DNA of 64,000 bases from JAGDMJ01 sp963809695 (GTDB lineage: Bacteria; Bacteroidota; Ignavibacteria; UBA10030; UBA6906): the NCBI GenBank assembly GCA_963809695.1, contig CAWEKI010000009.1, positions 1-64,000 on the forward strand, written 5' to 3'. The notes below the pieces were generated by a model. That model was not told the origin of the DNA. It saw only the letters and a list, made by a program, of their open reading frames with translations, and made no database searches. Made by a program: the position numbers and the translations under genes. Shown here piece after piece: positions 24,231-34,127 of this stretch (position 1 is its first letter; every line of letters starts with the position of its first letter).

Positions 24231-25497
24231 TCAGCGTTCTCCTCTCTCGCCCGCGGCTGCTGCTAGCGGCTCCTCCACGATCGGCGTCGGTGGAGGCAAT
24301 TCCCCCACGGCAAGCGTCAGGCCAAGCATCACCCAGAACAGGATCACCACTTCCTGGTCCCCAAAGCTCCACTCCGTCAGTCCGTCGACGTGGAAGCCCA
24401 CGAACACCGCGAGGGCGCCGAGCGCGACCGAGCCGCGGAACCAGTCGGCGCGCACCCGTTTCCAGATCCGCCACTCGGTCTGGACGATCTTCACGAACAT
24501 CGCTGCGACGGCAGCAAAGCCGACGACACCAAGCGTCACCAGGACCTGCATCGCAATGTTATGCAAATGACCATGTTGCGCGGGGTCACCCGGGTCCATG
24601 TAGCGCAGATAAATATCGTGAATGTCAATGTCGCCCACGCCCACAATCGGGTGATCCGCAAAAATCCTCAGTCCCGTTTTCCAGAGCATGAGCCGGGATG
24701 CATTTTCCGGATGGTTCAGGTCCACAATGCTCCTGATACGGCTTTCCACATACGGGGGCGCAAACAGGATCACGAGCACGATGAGCACCAGCAGCGGAAT
24801 GAGGAGCTTCTTGTTGCGTACAAGCGCAATGAATACGATGCCGGCACCGGCAGCCAGGTACGCTCCCCGGGTGACAGTCGCGTAGAGGCTGACTCCCACC
24901 GGGATCAAGGCGATAGATTGCCGCCGCTCTGATCCGTCGCGGGGTCTCCGGATGCACCGCGAACGGGAGGAGCAGAAGCAGCGCGATCATCATCAGCTCG
25001 GAGGTGGTCATATAGAATTGAAAGATCCCCAGGCGCACCACATCTTCAGGAGGACTGAAGGCCAACTTCCCCACCCCGATACAGGCAACAACGGTTGCCG
25101 CGGCGAGAAGAACTCCCACGGCGCGTTTTGCAGCCTGGTCCGTCGTGATCCACGTCGCGAAAAAATACACGATCCCGATCAGCAGAACCCGCTTTGAGAA
25201 AGCGAAGGACTGTGCCGCCCGGTACGAGAAGATCGTGGAGAGTATTTCCGCGACCACATATGCCAGGAAGAAGTAATCCAGCGGCGTCGGGCGGACAAGA
25301 AAGCGGCGCTCACGCAGCATAATGCCGGCAAAGCAAATGGCCATCAAGCCGAGCGAGAGAGAATTGACCGCGATCGAAAAGTATGCGGAGGCAAGAAAGA
25401 TGTACATCGCCGCCAACATCACGAAGCGGAGCCAGATCCCCAGAGACGGAGGGTGGCCGATGGCCGCCGGAGACGGGATGTCGTTGATCGTTTTCAC
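24231..25497 (-). pseudogene. O-antigen ligase/polymerase-like membrane protein, frameshifted
   Basis: Two open frames together make one multi-pass membrane protein of about 420 residues. The first part runs from GTG 25497 and the second to the stop at 24231. The second contains the O-antigen ligase-like VTRGAYLA and a periplasmic loop with HPIVGVGD and HGHLHNIAMQVLVTLG. The frames join at about 24905-24930, where a one-base net change is needed (PETPRRIRAAAI in frame one, then IALIPVGVSLYATV in frame two). GTG 25497 with GGGG upstream lies 19 bases after the MsbA stop. It may be a real pseudogene or a sequencing error. Confidence 0.75.
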
Positions 25498-25516
25498 ACA
25501 AACCCCGATGCTATCG

Positions 25517-27358
25517 CTAGATCCTGAACTGCAGATCGTACAGTTTTTTGTACAACCCCCGCTGCCGGTGCACGAGATCCGCATGCCGTCCGGTCTCCAC
25601 GATGCGCCCAGCTTCGAGCACCACGATCCGGTCCGCGTGCTGGACGGTGGAGAGCCGGTGCGCGATGACGATCGAGGTACGCCCCGCCATCAAATGCTCG
25701 ATCGCTTCCTGGACCAGGATCTCGGACTCCGTGTCCAGTGCCGACGTTGCCTCGTCAAGGATCAGGATGGGAGGATTCTTCAGAATCGCACGTGCCAGCG
25801 CCAGACGTTGCCGCTCCCCGCCGGAAATCTTCACTCCCCGTTCGCCGATCACTGAATCGTACCCCCGGGGCATCTCTGTGATGAAGTGGTGGGCATTTGC
25901 AGCCTTCGCGGCCGCTATGACACGCTCGATCGGGCAATCATCCAGCCCGTACGCGATATTACTGCGCACCGTATCATTAAAGAGGATGGTTTCCTGTGTC
26001 ACGATGCCGATGTTCTCCCGGAGCGACCGCACCTCCAAACTTCGGAGGTCCACGCCGTCGATGGAGATCGAGCCGGACGTGGGATCATAGAACCGGGGCA
26101 GAAGATCCACGAGCGTGGATTTGCCCGCACCGCTCGGCCCCACGATCGCAACGACTTCTCCCTTCTTGATCGTGAAGTCCACATCGGCCAGCACGATGTC
26201 GCCATCCCGGTACCGGAAGCTGACGTCTTTGAACCGGATCTCGGAGCGCAGGTCGCACAACTTCACAGGATTTGCACAGTCGCGGATGTTCGGTTCCGTG
26301 TCCAGGATCTCGAAAACACGCTTGCCTGCGGCTGTTGCCTCCTGCAAACGGTTATTGACGCTGCTGAGCTCCTTGATCGGCGGCATCAGCTGGAACATCG
26401 CGAACAGGAAGCCCAGGAACTGGCTTGCACTCAGTCCCTCATGCGACAGCACCTGCGATCCTCCATACCAGATGATGACCGCGCCGGCCACGGCGCTGAG
26501 GAATTCCGTGCTCGGAGACGCGAGGTTCCTGATACGCGTCACTCTCAGGATCGTATCGAATGCCCGCTGCCCTTCCCACGCGAACTTCTTGTTCTCAAAG
26601 TTCTCCATGCCGAACGCCTTGACCACCTTCACGCCGGTAATGGTCTCATGCAGCACCGAGGTCAAATCCGCCATGCGTTGCTGCACGAGACCGCTCTCTT
26701 TGTGCACTCGCCGCCCGACGCCGGCAATGATTACCAGCGCTACGGGAAACACCACGAAGACCAGGACAGTCAGCTTCCAGCTGATCATCAGCGTGATGGT
26801 CAGGTAGACCGCGATCAGGAGCGGTTCCCGGATCATCGTCTGAAATGTCGCAGAAATGCCGGTGTTGATCACGGGAACGTCGTTCATGACGCGGGATATC
26901 AGGTTCCCGGTGCGCTCGTTTGAGAAATACCCCAGCGGGAGCTCGTGGATGTGCTTGTAGAGGTCGTTGCGGAGATCCTTGATCAGCCCCTGCTCCACCG
27001 ATACCATGAGGTTCGACTGCAGATAGCCGAAGAAATTCTTGATCAGGAACGAGATCACGATGATAACGCACACATTGCGAAGCGAGACCATCGGATCGCC
27101 GGAAAACACCAGATGCTGAAACCATGATGCCAGGCCGTCTTTCACCGCGAGGAGCCAGCTCGGCATCATCGAGGCTCCAGGCTGGAGTTGAGCGGCGGCC
27201 CCGCCCGGCGTGCCGCTGATGAGCGTTTCGAGCAGTGGAATCGTGAGGTAGATCGAGAGTCCGCTGAAGATCGAAAACATGATGGAGCAGAAGACGGAAA
27301 GGGTTAGCTGTCCGGAGTAGGGGCGTATATAGTGCAGAACCCGGCGGTAGATGCTCAT
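25517..27358 (-). CDS. msbA: lipid A export ABC transporter (MsbA-like)
   Basis: 613 residues. Six membrane helices occupy roughly 1-330. The ATPase domain has Walker A GPSGAGKSTLVD, signature ISGGERQRLALARAIL and Walker B ILILDEATSALDTES. The placement among two glycosyltransferases and an O-antigen ligase supports a role in flipping lipooligosaccharide rather than drug export. It overlaps the upstream GT2 gene by four bases. Confidence 0.88.
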   Translation of the reverse strand: MSIYRRVLHYIRPYSGQLTLSVFCSIMFSIFSGLSIYLTIPLLETLISGTPGGAAAQLQPGASMMPSWLLAVKDGLASWFQHLVFSGDPMVSLRNVCVIIVISFLIKNFFGYLQSNLMVSVEQGLIKDLRNDLYKHIHELPLGYFSNERTGNLISRVMNDVPVINTGISATFQTMIREPLLIAVYLTITLMISWKLTVLVFVVFPVALVIIAGVGRRVHKESGLVQQRMADLTSVLHETITGVKVVKAFGMENFENKKFAWEGQRAFDTILRVTRIRNLASPSTEFLSAVAGAVIIWYGGSQVLSHEGLSASQFLGFLFAMFQLMPPIKELSSVNNRLQEATAAGKRVFEILDTEPNIRDCANPVKLCDLRSEIRFKDVSFRYRDGDIVLADVDFTIKKGEVVAIVGPSGAGKSTLVDLLPRFYDPTSGSISIDGVDLRSLEVRSLRENIGIVTQETILFNDTVRSNIAYGLDDCPIERVIAAAKAANAHHFITEMPRGYDSVIGERGVKISGGERQRLALARAILKNPPILILDEATSALDTESEILVQEAIEHLMAGRTSIVIAHRLSTVQHADRIVVLEAGRIVETGRHADLVHRQRGLYKKLYDLQFRI

Positions 27359-28176
27359 TGCTTGTGTTTCAGGGCGTTGAGTTCAACATTCGTGGTTGGG
27401 GGAAGCACACCCTTCCCTTCCTTCTGACGCATCCGGTATTCCCAGAGCTTGGCATAGAGCAGCATGGTGTAAGTGGCATCCAGTAGCGCCAGGACAAACC
27501 CGTGGAATCCGTCTTTGTACCCCTTCTTTGAAAAAAACATTCGGAGAAAATGAGAGAGCGGATTCAGGATCAAGTTATGCCAGCGTGCGTCGGCAGCAGG
27601 GTTGTCTTTCAGCTTGTTGGAGACATGCAGAGACGTGTACTCGTTCATCTTCTCCACATAGGCGTAGATGGTGCCATACGTGTGATGATACAGATATCCC
27701 TTCAGTCTTCCCCGTTTCCCCCTGGTATTGAAGCCGCCATGGATTTCCTGATGCTCAGGATAGTAGCTGTCTTTTCTAAAAAATCGGAACTGGTAATCCG
27801 GGAACCACCCGCCGTGTTCGATCCACTTGCCGAAGGCCGACGGCTTACGAATGAATTCATACCCCACGATGTCCCCGTCTCCACGCAGCACCGTTTGCAC
27901 TTCCGCCGCAAGCGCGTCGGATATTTCCTCATCTGCATCGATGACGAAGATCCAATCCCCCGTCGCGTAGGTGATCCCCCGCTCCACCTGCTTGCTGGTG
28001 CCAGGATACTCGTGCTGGTAGACCTTATCCGTATACTTGCGTGCCAGCTCCACGGTCCGGTCCGTGCTGAATGAATCGACAACAACGATCTCGTCTGCCC
28101 ACCGCATGCTTCCGAGGCACCGGTCGATGTTCTTCTCCTCGTTCAGTGTGACAAGAATGACGGAAAGCCTTTGCAT
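27355..28176 (-). CDS. GT2 glycosyltransferase, WaaE/KdtX-like
   Basis: 273 residues with the same build as the GT2 at 23461: LVTLNEEKNIDRCLGSMRWA, DSFSTDRT, VIDADEEIS, and a C-terminal KKGYKDGFHGFVLALLDA segment. It should transfer a sugar to the lipopolysaccharide inner core. It follows leuS by six bases and overlaps msbA by four. The two GT2 proteins are probably ancient duplicates. Confidence 0.9.
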   Translation of the reverse strand: MQRLSVILVTLNEEKNIDRCLGSMRWADEIVVVDSFSTDRTVELARKYTDKVYQHEYPGTSKQVERGITYATGDWIFVIDADEEISDALAAEVQTVLRGDGDIVGYEFIRKPSAFGKWIEHGGWFPDYQFRFFRKDSYYPEHQEIHGGFNTRGKRGRLKGYLYHHTYGTIYAYVEKMNEYTSLHVSNKLKDNPAADARWHNLILNPLSHFLRMFFSKKGYKDGFHGFVLALLDATYTMLLYAKLWEYRMRQKEGKGVLPPTTNVELNALKHKQ

Positions 28177-28182
28177 GAATGA

Positions 28183-30762
28183 TCACCTCACCACGAGGTT
28201 GACGAGCCGGTTCTTGACGACGACGGCCTTCACCAGCTTCTTCCCATCCATATGCTTGCGAACGTTCTCATCCTGAAGTGCCAGGGTTTCGAGATCCTTG
28301 TCACTCGTATCCATGGCCGCCTCCAGCCTCCCGCGGACCTTGCCGTTGACCTGCAGGACCACCTCCACCGTGGGAGCCTGGAGCTTGGACGAATCATACT
28401 CCGGCCAGGGTTCGTACGCCAGACTTTCCGTGTGCCCCAGTTTTTCCCACAATTCCTCGGCAAGATGCGGAGCAAACGGTGCAAGCAGCAGAACGAACGG
28501 CTCGAGAAATTGCCGTGGACGGGACTCGCTCAACATCACCTCGTTCACGAAGATCATCATCTGGCTGATCGCGGTGTTGAACCGCAATCCCTCGATATCC
28601 TCCCCGACCTTCTTCACCGTGGTGTGGAAGGCCCGTTCAAGGTCGGCGCGCACCGCCATCGGCTTCACCTCCGGGTCCAGGCGTCCGTCGTCATCAACGT
28701 ACAGCCGCCAGATCCTGTTCAAGAACCTGAACACGCCTTCGACATTGCGCGTACTCCAGGGCTTCATTTCTTCCAGAGGACCCATGAACATCTCGAACAG
28801 GCGCATGGCGTCGGCGCCATACTGTTTGACCACCTCGTCCGGATTGACCACGTTGCCACGCGACTTGGACATCTTCCGTGAATCTTCACCGAGGATGATC
28901 CCCTGGTGGCGCAGCTTCATGAATGGCTCCCTGGTACTTACATGACCCAGGTCGTAAAGCACCTTGTGCCAGAACCGGGCGTACATCAGATGGAGAACGG
29001 CATGCTCAGCCCCTCCCACGTAAAGATCAACAGGCATCCAGAGACGCTCGAGCTCAGGCGCGCAAAAAGCGTGGGGATTCCGCGAATCTATGAAACGGAG
29101 GTAATACCAGCATGACCCCGCCCACTGCGGCATGGTGTTGGTTTCCCGACGACCCCGAAGCCCGGTCTTTGGATCCGCAACGTGTACCCACTCTTCGGCG
29201 AGTGCCAGTGGCGATTCGGTGGTTCCGCTCGGTTGAAATTTCTTCAGGTCGGGGAGCAGAAGCGGAAGTTGATCCTGGGGCAGCGGCTGCATCGTGCCGT
29301 CTTCCAGGTACACGATGGGGATAGGTTCACCCCAGTACCGTTGCCGCGAGAAGAGCCAGTCGCGCAGCTTGTATTGCACCGTCCCCTTCCCCAGCCCCCG
29401 CTTTTCCAGCCACTCAATGATCCTGGATTTGGCTTGCGCTGTGCCCAGACCGTTCAGCGACACCTCGGCATTTGCCGAGTTGACGGCGGTGCCGTCTCCG
29501 ACGTATGCTTTAGCGGACAGATCCCCCCCTGCGACGACTTCTGTAATCGGCAGGTTGAATTTCTTCGCAAAGGCATAGTCCCGCTCATCGTGCCCCGGGA
29601 CGGCCATAATAGCGCCCGTTCCATATCCCATCAGGACATAGTCCGCGATCCAGACCGGAATTGTCGTGCCAGTGGCTGGATTTGTCACGAATCCGCCGGT
29701 GAACACCCCGGTCTTTTCCGCCTCGATTCCTCTTTCCAGGTCGCTCTTCAATTTCGCCTGCGCCCGGTACTCTTCGACGGCGCTGCGCTGTTCGTTTGTG
29801 GTCAGAGGTTCAACAAGCGGATGCTCCGGAGCAAGAACCATGTAGGTGGCGCCGAAGATCGTGTCCGGGCGGGTGGTAAACACACGGATGTTCTGTGCCC
29901 CCCCATGCACCGGGAAATCGATTTCTGCTCCTTCCGACCGGCCAATCCAGTTTCGTTGCTGCTCCAGGGTCGAAGCAGGCCAGTCAAGTTCACCCGAATC
30001 CCGCAGCAGTCTTTCGGCATAGGCGGTAATGCGCATCATCCACTGGCGCATTGGTCGGCGCTCGACCGTGTATCCCTTATCTGTCCATTCAGCCACCTCC
30101 TCATTCGCCAGCACTGTCCCCAATCCCTCACACCAATTCACCGGGATCTCCGCCACGTAGGCCAGCCGGAATTTCGCAAGAAAATCGTGCTGCTCTTTTC
30201 TGCCTTTCCTTTTCCACTCTTCCGCCGTAAACGATCCCGATCCTGGCAGATCCGACGTGCCTTTGACGTTCAACTCATCGATCAGCGTCTCCACCGGCCG
30301 CGCCCTGTCCTGGCGCGGATCGTACCACGAGCCATAGATCTGCAGGAAGATCCACTGGGTCCATTTGTAGTATTCCGGATCGGTCGTGTTGATCTCGCGC
30401 GACCAATCGTAGCCAAGCCCGAGCATCTTGATCTGCCGCCGGAACGTCGAGATATTTTGTTCTGTTGTAATGCGCGGATGAATGTTCGTCTGCATTGCGT
30501 AGCGTTCCGCCGGCAGCCCAAAGGCATCCCAGCCGATGGGATGGAGCACGTTCAACCCCTGCATCCGTTTGTAGCGGGAGAGGATATCTGTAGCGGTGTA
30601 GCCTTCAGGATGACCCACATGAAGTCCCGCCCCAGAGGGATAGGGGAACATGTCCAGGACATAGACCTTGGGCCGGGCGGTTGAGCTATCAGTCCTGAAC
30701 GTCCCGTGATCATCCCAGTAGAGCTGCCATTTCGCTTCAATAATGTTGAACGGATACGCCAT
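28183..30762 (-). CDS. leuS: leucyl-tRNA synthetase
   Basis: 859 residues, full length. The class I signatures are HVGH (in PYPSGAGLHVGHPEGYT) and KMSKS (in DSRKMSKSRGNVVNP). The CP1 editing domain (TTRPDTIFGATYMVLAPEH, GTGAIMAVPGHDERD) is present, so mischarged tRNA can be hydrolysed. The C-terminal domain ends with KAVVVKNRLVNLVV. It lies four bases after the tyrosine-recombinase gene in the same direction. Confidence 0.98.
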   Translation of the reverse strand: MAYPFNIIEAKWQLYWDDHGTFRTDSSTARPKVYVLDMFPYPSGAGLHVGHPEGYTATDILSRYKRMQGLNVLHPIGWDAFGLPAERYAMQTNIHPRITTEQNISTFRRQIKMLGLGYDWSREINTTDPEYYKWTQWIFLQIYGSWYDPRQDRARPVETLIDELNVKGTSDLPGSGSFTAEEWKRKGRKEQHDFLAKFRLAYVAEIPVNWCEGLGTVLANEEVAEWTDKGYTVERRPMRQWMMRITAYAERLLRDSGELDWPASTLEQQRNWIGRSEGAEIDFPVHGGAQNIRVFTTRPDTIFGATYMVLAPEHPLVEPLTTNEQRSAVEEYRAQAKLKSDLERGIEAEKTGVFTGGFVTNPATGTTIPVWIADYVLMGYGTGAIMAVPGHDERDYAFAKKFNLPITEVVAGGDLSAKAYVGDGTAVNSANAEVSLNGLGTAQAKSRIIEWLEKRGLGKGTVQYKLRDWLFSRQRYWGEPIPIVYLEDGTMQPLPQDQLPLLLPDLKKFQPSGTTESPLALAEEWVHVADPKTGLRGRRETNTMPQWAGSCWYYLRFIDSRNPHAFCAPELERLWMPVDLYVGGAEHAVLHLMYARFWHKVLYDLGHVSTREPFMKLRHQGIILGEDSRKMSKSRGNVVNPDEVVKQYGADAMRLFEMFMGPLEEMKPWSTRNVEGVFRFLNRIWRLYVDDDGRLDPEVKPMAVRADLERAFHTTVKKVGEDIEGLRFNTAISQMMIFVNEVMLSESRPRQFLEPFVLLLAPFAPHLAEELWEKLGHTESLAYEPWPEYDSSKLQAPTVEVVLQVNGKVRGRLEAAMDTSDKDLETLALQDENVRKHMDGKKLVKAVVVKNRLVNLVVR

Positions 30763-30765
30763 AAG

Positions 30766-31701
30766 CTATTGAGTTCTTTGACGTTGTGTGTTTTGATTGA
30801 CGTAGAGCATGGCCGTCTCTATGCTTCCCAGGCGCATGCGTTCCCGGATCTCATCCGCCGTGGCGCCGGAGGCAGCCATCAAGAGAGCTGCAGTATGGCG
30901 AAGGGAGCCTGGCGTTACTTTTCCACTAGTCCCCTTTTTGACTCCGGCGGCGCCAAGATAGCGGTTGACCCTCTCCCGAACGCCGCGTGTGCTCATCCGC
31001 GCTCCCCAGGTTCTGTTCCCGGCGCTGGCGAAAAGCGGATCGGTGGGCCGGAGCACTCCCCGGGATGCCAAATATCGGTCGATGATCGCGACCAGATCCT
31101 GCGGAAGGGAAACGGCGGCATCTTTGAGCACTTTGCCCTTTCCCTGCACCCAGAGCAGCGGGCTTTCACCTTCCCGGTGAAGATCCTGCAGATCCGCGCG
31201 AACGATCTCGATTTCCGACAGGCCGCAAACGACCATCAGCTTCACAAATACCAGGTCGCGCAGGCAACGCTGATCCACGTCCTGCCGAGCATCGGTCGAG
31301 ACGACATCCATGAGCGCTTGTACCTGGGCGGGAGTAAGGACACCGCGTGAATGGGAAAGGGGGCGCTGGCCGCCGCCGACCAGCTTCCCCGGGTTGTCGC
31401 GAAGAACCCCTTCTTTCACAAGAAAATCGCACAACCGGCGCACCGCGGTCAGGTAGGTCGAAATCGACACCCAGGAAAGCCTTTTCTTCTTCTTCAGAAA
31501 TCGCTTGTATCTCTCGATGTCCCGGACGCGAAATCTGCACTCGCGATCCTCCTGGAACCAACGAACAAAGCCGCGCAGGGCACGCTCATAGGTTGCTCGT
31601 GTTTCCGGACGCCTGTGCCGCAGGCTCCGCAAGAACCCCTCCTGGTACTTCCGGAGCGAGCGGAAGGAGAGTCTCACGCTCGGGAATTCGCCGGTTTCCA
31701 T
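30766..31701 (-). CDS. tyrosine recombinase (XerC/D-like) with altered active site
   Basis: 311 residues. The N-terminal SAM-like core-binding domain (about 15-105) and the C-terminal catalytic fold (120-300) are both recognisable. Conserved residues seen are Lys in VQGKGK (188-190), Arg268 in SLRHTAALLM and Tyr300. Expected residues not seen: the first Arg is Ser162 (GLSEIE in place of GLRxSE), the His before the second Arg is Gly265 (TPGSLR), and the late LGH His is lost by an apparent two-residue gap (LGSIETAMLY). It may be inactive for strand exchange and kept for DNA binding, or use a changed chemistry. It stands in a housekeeping operon, with no att-like repeats nearby. Confidence 0.85.
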   Translation of the reverse strand: METGEFPSVRLSFRSLRKYQEGFLRSLRHRRPETRATYERALRGFVRWFQEDRECRFRVRDIERYKRFLKKKKRLSWVSISTYLTAVRRLCDFLVKEGVLRDNPGKLVGGGQRPLSHSRGVLTPAQVQALMDVVSTDARQDVDQRCLRDLVFVKLMVVCGLSEIEIVRADLQDLHREGESPLLWVQGKGKVLKDAAVSLPQDLVAIIDRYLASRGVLRPTDPLFASAGNRTWGARMSTRGVRERVNRYLGAAGVKKGTSGKVTPGSLRHTAALLMAASGATADEIRERMRLGSIETAMLYVNQNTQRQRTQ

Positions 31702-31854
31702 GCGGAAAGCTCAAGGATTATGGACTTTGCAATAACAGAAGTTAAGAAGAAAGAGAAAGAAGAGCAAGGTGAGGAAAAGGCCAAGTACAAACTGAGAGGG
31801 CGCAAACCCTTAGGCTGCTCGAGGGGTTCGACTCTCTCAGCCGGACCGTCCTCG

Positions 31855-31888
31855 CTCAGGGTTGCCCTCACGGAGTGACCCTGAGGGC
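31855..31888. repeat. overlapping dyad repeat between recombinase and SpoIIE phosphatase
   Basis: CTCAGGGT (31855-31862) pairs with ACCCTGAG (31878-31885), and alternatively GCCCTCA (31864-31870) pairs with TGAGGGC (31882-31888). The surrounding gap 31702-31918 also has a purine-rich plus-strand tract (about 31738-31785). No clear promoter or gene is seen there. Confidence 0.45.
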
Positions 31889-31918
31889 TGTGTTCGTCTT
31901 GTACAGGTGGATACTCTT

Positions 31919-33673
31919 TCAGCAACACTTCACGACCATCATCGTGATATCGTCCGACTGCGGGGCGCCTTTGGCAAATTCCTGCACATGATGGTGGATC
32001 GCAACGGTCACCTCCTGGGCGCTCATGCCCGCATGGGCGCGCACCACCGCCTCAAGCCGCTCCTCTCCGAATTCCTCCGCCTCTTTGCTCATTGCTTCGC
32101 TCACGCCGTCCGTGAACAACACCAGCATGTCCCCTTTCCGCATCGGGATGCTCTGCTGCTCGTAAGGGATCGGCGACTTCATGACTCCAAGGATCATGCC
32201 TCCCTTGTCCAGGCGATCCATGGTGCCATCGCCATGGAGCAGGTAGGGATAGTTGTGCCCCGCGTTGACATAGGTCAGGTTCAGTGAAGCGGGATCGAGC
32301 ATCGCCCAGAAGAACGTAACGAACTTGTTTCCCCCGGTGTTCTGGCACATCAGGTCGTTCACCCGCTCCGTCAATTCGGCCAGAGGCAGGTTCAGAGGCA
32401 CCAAAGCGCGGATCGTGGCTTGCAGGTTGGCCATCAGCAGAGCAGCGGGCGTGCCTTTGCCAGACACGTCGCCGATCGCAATGATGTACTTTCCCTCCGG
32501 CGCCACGATCACGTCGTAATAGTCCCCTCCCACCTGCTTGGAAGAAATGTTCGCAGCGGCCAGATCGAGGTTGGGGATCACCGGCAGCACGCTCGGCAGG
32601 AGGCCCTTCTGGATGTCGCGCGCGATCATCAATTCATCTTCCATGCGCTGTTTTTCCAGCGCCTCCTTGAACAGCCGGGCGTTCTCGAGCGAGATGATGG
32701 CAACATTGCCGAGCAAAGAGAGGAATTCGAGGTCTGCCGGGCCGAACAGTTCGTGGCTCAGTTTTTCGCCCAGGATGATCAGACCCTTGATCTCTCCCTG
32801 CAGCTGCATCGGCACAACCACACTCAGGCGCATGTCGCTCAGCACCGGACGGGGATCATAGCCCTGGCGGATGATCAGATCGGACACGAGGCAGGGAGCC
32901 TTCAACTTCGCCAGCGATGCCAGCAACTCGCCTTGAGGGAGATTGCCATCGGTACGGGAAGCCACGACCCGCATGTCCGGCCCCTCCTTGAGGCATACCA
33001 GGTAACGGCTCACGCCAATCTGTCCCAGCAATGAGAAGACGAGCAGGCGAACAATCTTATCCGGATCCAGGAGGGCGCCGAATTCCTTGCCCAGGTCAAA
33101 GAGTGTGTTGAGTTCCTGGATCTTCCGATCCAGCTTTCTGTTGACCTGCTGCAGCTCGCCGATGGTTCTGCTTTTTTCGATCGCGGTGGCGGAGATATTG
33201 GCCAGTGAGCGGAGGTACGACTTCTCCCTGGATTGCAGCTTTTTACCTGCAACGCGCTCGCCAAAGCCGAGAACGCCGATGGGCTGCTCGGCAATGAACA
33301 TAGGGAGGAGAATCCTGACACCCCATTGTCTCAAGAGCTCCGTCCAGGGGGCACGGGACCGTTCACGGGCATCCACTGAGACCAACGAATGCGGCATTCT
33401 CGGGATGGTCACGCTCTTGCCCTTCAGATCACCGGGAAAGCCTTTGATCATTTCGACGGTATACTCTTTTCGGGAGCCGGGATTCGTCAGCAGGACCATC
33501 CCCCTGGTTGCCAGAATCTTCCCCATAATGGTAAGGAGGATATGGCTGAAGATAAACTGGGGCGCGATGGAAGAGTTGATGACTGTGCTGAATTCGAACA
33601 GCGCCGCGAAGTCGAAATGGCTTTCGTACGATTCCGATCCCTGGAGGACGCTGCGTGGCTTCTTGGGAGGCAT
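31919..33673 (-). CDS. GAF-domain SpoIIE/PP2C phosphatase (RsbU-type)
   Basis: 584 residues. Two GAF-like sensor domains (about 10-185 and 205-345) are joined by a coiled coil and followed by a PP2C domain of SpoIIE type (about 370-584) with GGDYYD, GDVSGKGTPAALLMA and a C-terminal SDDITMMVVK. The Asp residues bind the metals. It should dephosphorylate a STAS antagonist such as the protein at 34128, after sensing a soluble signal. It has no membrane segment. It lies seven bases after the RsbW-type kinase gene. Confidence 0.92.
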   Translation of the reverse strand: MPPKKPRSVLQGSESYESHFDFAALFEFSTVINSSIAPQFIFSHILLTIMGKILATRGMVLLTNPGSRKEYTVEMIKGFPGDLKGKSVTIPRMPHSLVSVDARERSRAPWTELLRQWGVRILLPMFIAEQPIGVLGFGERVAGKKLQSREKSYLRSLANISATAIEKSRTIGELQQVNRKLDRKIQELNTLFDLGKEFGALLDPDKIVRLLVFSLLGQIGVSRYLVCLKEGPDMRVVASRTDGNLPQGELLASLAKLKAPCLVSDLIIRQGYDPRPVLSDMRLSVVVPMQLQGEIKGLIILGEKLSHELFGPADLEFLSLLGNVAIISLENARLFKEALEKQRMEDELMIARDIQKGLLPSVLPVIPNLDLAAANISSKQVGGDYYDVIVAPEGKYIIAIGDVSGKGTPAALLMANLQATIRALVPLNLPLAELTERVNDLMCQNTGGNKFVTFFWAMLDPASLNLTYVNAGHNYPYLLHGDGTMDRLDKGGMILGVMKSPIPYEQQSIPMRKGDMLVLFTDGVSEAMSKEAEEFGEERLEAVVRAHAGMSAQEVTVAIHHHVQEFAKGAPQSDDITMMVVKCC

Positions 33674-33680
33674 ATCGGGG

Positions 33681-34100
33681 TTACCGCGGGAGATACTTTG
33701 TCAGAAGCACTTCGTTTTTCTTGCCGGGCTCAATGTTATATTCGACTTTGTCCATGAGCGATTTCATCAGATAGATGCCCAGCCCCCCTCGCCGGTAGTG
33801 CGTGAGATATTCTTTCATGTCGGGTGCAAGGACATCCGAGGGATTGAACTGCCTGCCGGTGTCCCTGATGGACACCTCAAAGGTGCGTCCCCGGGGCCTG
33901 ATGGTGACGGTGATGACCTTGGTCGGATCAAATTTGTACGCGTGCTTGATAACGTTGGTGCATGCTTCATCAACCGCCAGGGCGATCTTGCTCACCTCTT
34001 CATCGGAGAAGCCGAATTTCCGCGCCGAGGCGGAGACAAATTCCCGGACGGCGATCAATCGATCTGTCCGGCTCTCGATATGTATGCTTTCTGTTTTCAC
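33681..34100 (-). CDS. anti-sigma/anti-switch serine kinase (RsbW/SpoIIAB type)
   Basis: 139 residues, a GHKL ATPase. The N box is KIALAVDEACTNVIKHAYK, the G1 region is IRDTGRQFNPSD and the G2 region is GGLGIYLMKSLMD. It should phosphorylate the STAS protein encoded just upstream and bind an output partner. No sigma-factor gene is nearby, so the partner is elsewhere or is not a sigma factor. Confidence 0.93.
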   Translation of the reverse strand: MKTESIHIESRTDRLIAVREFVSASARKFGFSDEEVSKIALAVDEACTNVIKHAYKFDPTKVITVTIRPRGRTFEVSIRDTGRQFNPSDVLAPDMKEYLTHYRRGGLGIYLMKSLMDKVEYNIEPGKKNEVLLTKYLPR

Positions 34101-34127
34101 CGTGCCTGACCGGGATTTGACAAGCGG

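Noticed and set aside
29182..30684. 500-codon plus-strand frame opposite leuS
   Set aside because: Shadow in high-GC DNA. The leuS frame has all class I motifs.
30766..31701. Integron or genomic-island integrase
   Set aside because: No attC-like cassettes, tRNA target or direct repeats; the gene is packed against leuS and its active site is altered.
31719..31878. Possible 52-codon plus-strand ORF, Lys/Glu-rich
   Set aside because: The Lys/Glu run comes from a purine-rich tract and the ribosome binding site is badly spaced; the C-terminus runs into a dyad repeat.
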